Positions 42,373 through 44,361 of a DNA stretch of 44,361 nt are shown here, piece after piece. A program made the translations under genes and the position numbers. The notes under the pieces were generated by a model, which saw only the letters and a list, made by a program, of their open reading frames with translations, was not told the DNA's origin and did no database searches. Within the stretch, counting starts at the first letter, position 1, and the number at the start of each line of letters is the position of its first letter. The stretch comes from Mesorhizobium sp. (GTDB lineage Bacteria; Pseudomonadota; Alphaproteobacteria; Rhizobiales; Rhizobiaceae): assembly GCF_005063415.1 (NCBI RefSeq), contig NZ_SUEG01000010.1, positions 9,132-53,492 on the forward strand. The letters are read 5' to 3'.

Positions 42373-43950
42373 TCAAAAATCGGTCGGCGCGCCGCCTTCG
42401 GCCCGGCGCTTGTCGACGAAAGCGTTGAGCTCCTCGCGGATTGCCGGATCCATGTAGGGCTCTTCATAGGACGCCAGCCGTTCCTTCCAGACGCGATTGG
42501 CCTTTTCGAGCGCCGTCGGCGATCCGGCCTCCGCCCAACTCTCGAAATTGCGCCAGTCGGAAATGATAGGCGCATAAAAGGCGGTCTTGTAGCGGTCCTG
42601 CGTGTGCTGGGTGCCGAAGAAATGGCCGCCGGGGCCGACCGACTGGATGGCGTCGAAACCGAGCGCTTCCTCGGAAAGATCCAGCGGCGTCAGGAACTCG
42701 GCGACCATCTGCAACAGGTCTATATCGAGGATGGTCTTCTCATAGGAGCAGCGCAGGCCGCCTTCGAGCCAGCCGGCGGCATGCATCATCAGATTGCCGC
42801 CGCCCTGGATGGCGCCCCACAGCGAGAACACGCTTTCATAGGCGGCCTGCGCGTCGACCGTGTTGGCGGCGCAGGTGTTGGAGGTGCGGTAGGGGATGTT
42901 GTAGCGGCGGGCGAGCTGTCCGCCCACCAGCTGCGCCTTCATATATTCCGGCGTGCCGAAGGCCGGCGCGCCGGACTTCATGTCGACATTCGAGGTGAAG
43001 CCCCCGTAGCCGACCGGCGCGCCCTTGCGCACCATCTGCGCGAAGGCGATACCGGACAGCGCCTCGGCATTTTGTTGCACCAACGCGCCGGCAATCGTCA
43101 CCGGCGCCATGGCGCCGGACAGGGTGAACGGCGTCACGATGACCACCTGACCCTTGCTCGACATCTGGATAATGCCTTCCATCATCGGCACGTCGAGCTT
43201 GAGCGGCGAATTGGTGTTAATGATGGTGAACACCGACGGCTCTGCGAGCAGCTGCTCATGACTGATGCCGCGTGCGATCCTGGTGATCTCTATGCCGTCG
43301 ACATTGCGTTCCTTGCCGAGCGAATAGATGTGGAACATCTTGTCGGTCAGCGTGGCGAGGTCACGGATGCATTCGAGGTGGCGGACGGACGGGTGGATGT
43401 CGATCGGCTCGACCGGATAACCGCCCGTGCAATTCAATATGTTGTGCATCTGCGCAAGCTTGAGGAAGTTGCGGTAATCCTGCTGGTTGCCCGGCCGACG
43501 GCCGCGGTCGACGTCGGAGCAATTGGGTGCCGACGCCATCATCGAGATGATCAGATTATCGCCGCCGAAGCGCACATCGTGCGCCGGGTTGCGGGCGTGG
43601 ATGGTGAATTCCGGCGGGCAGTGCGCAACCAGTTCCAGGATCATGTCGCTGTCGAAGCGCACCCGCTCGCTGCCTTCGCGGACATCGGCGCCATGCGCCT
43701 TCATAATGCGCCGGGCTTCGTCATGCAGCACGTCGACGCCGATTTCCCGCAGCACGCGCAGAGAGGCGAGGTGGATGGATTCCAGCTCGTCGTCGGAAAC
43801 CAGCCGCGTCGGCGCCAGCGGGTTCTTCAACTGCCGAAACGGCGGCTGTTCGAACGCCGCCGATCCGCCGGCACGCTTTCCCGCGCGGCCGCCGCGACGG
43901 GCGCGATCGTTTGCCAATGCCGGTTCGGCGGGCTGAAGGGCGGCGGTCAT
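42373..43950 (-). CDS. MttB-family corrinoid methyltransferase, paralog 2 (no pyrrolysine codon)
   Basis: 525 residues from ATG 43950 with GAGGA upstream. It is the same barrel family as the gene at 26295 (TLSGAMAPVTIAGALVQQNAEAL, AFGTPEYMKAQLVGGQLARR, HAAGWLEGGLRCSYEKTI) but well diverged, so a different substrate is likely. There is no in-frame amber codon. The N-terminal 30 residues include RARRGGRAGKRAGG, again an Arg/Gly extension. No second corrinoid gene lies beside it, so it may share the carrier at 25288. The dehydrogenase gene follows on the same strand. Confidence 0.88.
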   Translation of the reverse strand: MTAALQPAEPALANDRARRGGRAGKRAGGSAAFEQPPFRQLKNPLAPTRLVSDDELESIHLASLRVLREIGVDVLHDEARRIMKAHGADVREGSERVRFDSDMILELVAHCPPEFTIHARNPAHDVRFGGDNLIISMMASAPNCSDVDRGRRPGNQQDYRNFLKLAQMHNILNCTGGYPVEPIDIHPSVRHLECIRDLATLTDKMFHIYSLGKERNVDGIEITRIARGISHEQLLAEPSVFTIINTNSPLKLDVPMMEGIIQMSSKGQVVIVTPFTLSGAMAPVTIAGALVQQNAEALSGIAFAQMVRKGAPVGYGGFTSNVDMKSGAPAFGTPEYMKAQLVGGQLARRYNIPYRTSNTCAANTVDAQAAYESVFSLWGAIQGGGNLMMHAAGWLEGGLRCSYEKTILDIDLLQMVAEFLTPLDLSEEALGFDAIQSVGPGGHFFGTQHTQDRYKTAFYAPIISDWRNFESWAEAGSPTALEKANRVWKERLASYEEPYMDPAIREELNAFVDKRRAEGGAPTDF

Positions 43951-44158
43951 GATAATCCTCGTACGCTGCGGCAATGCAGCGGCATAATGGACTGCCGGCT
44001 GGCCGGCCATTGCGGAGGCGGCGACCACTAGGACGAGGGAAGCGACATGCCCTGGGGGCAGCCGGCGGGATCGTCAGGCTCTTATCTCTTCCGGCTGGCG
44101 CAAGCGGTTTTCGTTGCCGGTGCTTACCGCGATGAAAGCGAAACGCTAGTCCTGCATC
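43951..44158. promoter_or_regulatory. Divergent gap between mttB2 and MFS gene
   Basis: 208 bp holding both promoters. No palindrome like those at 11262 or 18030 was seen and no riboswitch was recognised. Confidence 0.3.
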
Positions 44159-44361
44159 ATGGACCGGGCGGAACAGAGCAGCGGCGAGATAGTGCAATGG
44201 GCGGCGATCACCGGCGTGATCGCCACCGTCTCGGTGTTCGCCATCGCGCAAGGGCTGAGCTATCCGCTGTTGAGCTTCATCCTGCAGCGCCAGGGCGTCT
44301 CGCCGGCCATGATCGGCCTGTCGGCGGCAATGACGCCGATCGGCTTCATCGTCTCGTCGCC
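44159..44361 (+). CDS. MFS transporter, N-terminal part (runs off window)
   Basis: The ATG at 44159 opens 67 residues before the window ends: a short cytoplasmic start (MDRAEQSSGEIVQW), a hydrophobic helix (AAITGVIATVSVFAIAQGL) and a second after FILQRQGVSPAMIGLSAAMTP, the classic start of a major facilitator protein. It is divergent from mttB2, so it may import or export the related compound. No Shine-Dalgarno is obvious and the start is tentative. Confidence 0.65.
   Translation, partial: MDRAEQSSGEIVQWAAITGVIATVSVFAIAQGLSYPLLSFILQRQGVSPAMIGLSAAMTPIGFIVSS

Noticed and set aside
42604-44031. 475-codon frame opposite mttB2
   Set aside because: Shadow of the methyltransferase gene; its composition is typical of an antisense high-GC frame and no domain is recognisable.
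1-44361. tRNA, rRNA, CRISPR or insertion sequence
   Set aside because: No cloverleaf with CCA-type end, no regularly spaced repeats and no transposase frame were seen on either strand.

Overview
The window is GC-rich, densely coded, single-chromosome-type DNA from an alphaproteobacterium. The sarcosine oxidase beta N-terminus, paired DUF1127 proteins, an entericidin-like peptide, a DUF3772-type MscS channel and palindromic intergenic repeats together suggest a Rhizobiales member, most like Mesorhizobium. This assignment rests on recognition, not on a database search. I saw no rRNA, tRNA, CRISPR array, transposase or phage gene.

Layout. 1-3.7 kb: 5' part of soxB (-), an MscS-type channel and a small secreted protein. 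3.9-11.2 kb: a FAD/GcvT dehydrogenase fusion, a DUF1194 protein, a NitT/TauT-type ABC transporter (binding protein, permease, ATPase) and a GlxA/AraC-type regulator. 11.4-14.7 kb: three small proteins (two DUF1127), a LysR regulator and an HSL-type hydrolase. 14.9-20.1 kb (-): 'virulence factor' small protein, MetV-like, MetF-like, methyl-THF:corrinoid methyltransferase, and a 2Fe-2S/ASKHA corrinoid activator. 20.3-24.3 kb: membrane desaturase, formyltransferase, DUF4893 protein, a frameshifted NAD-dependent epimerase and an AT-richer hypothetical. 24.4-28.6 kb: DUF1638 protein, entericidin, corrinoid protein, and divergently an MttB-family methyltransferase and an Fe-S protein. 28.7-32.3 kb: dienelactone hydrolase, ECF sigma factor and a VWA/YfbK-type protein. 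32.4-38 kb: Zn homocysteine methyltransferase, XRE regulator, second desaturase, PhnD-like protein and a DddP-like M24 protein. 38-44.4 kb: GT39 transferase, a dimethylglycine-dehydrogenase-like protein, a second MttB paralog and the start of an MFS transporter.

Working together. The core looks like a corrinoid-dependent demethylation pathway, best known from anaerobes, placed in an aerobe and run oxidatively. MttB moves a methyl group from a quaternary or tertiary amine to the corrinoid protein, the methyl-THF methyltransferase passes it to folate, MetF/MetV oxidise methyl-THF, and the ASKHA protein re-reduces inactivated cob(II)alamin. Flavin dehydrogenases (DMGDH-like, FAD-GcvT, SoxB) would strip the remaining N-methyl groups, and the homocysteine methyltransferase would use some methyl groups for methionine. 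Glycine betaine or related betaines are plausible substrates; the exact substrates cannot be read from sequence.

Most notable signals: (i) Arg/Gly-rich tails on five proteins of this pathway (both MttBs, the methyl-THF methyltransferase, the ASKHA activator and the homocysteine methyltransferase); (ii) a near-identical palindromic operator upstream of two methyltransferase genes 15 kb apart; (iii) a GTCGCAAA-type palindrome upstream of the GlxA regulator, with related sites before the corrinoid/mttB pair and the FAD-GcvT gene; (iv) a DMSP-lyase-like DddP homolog with all expected metal ligands.
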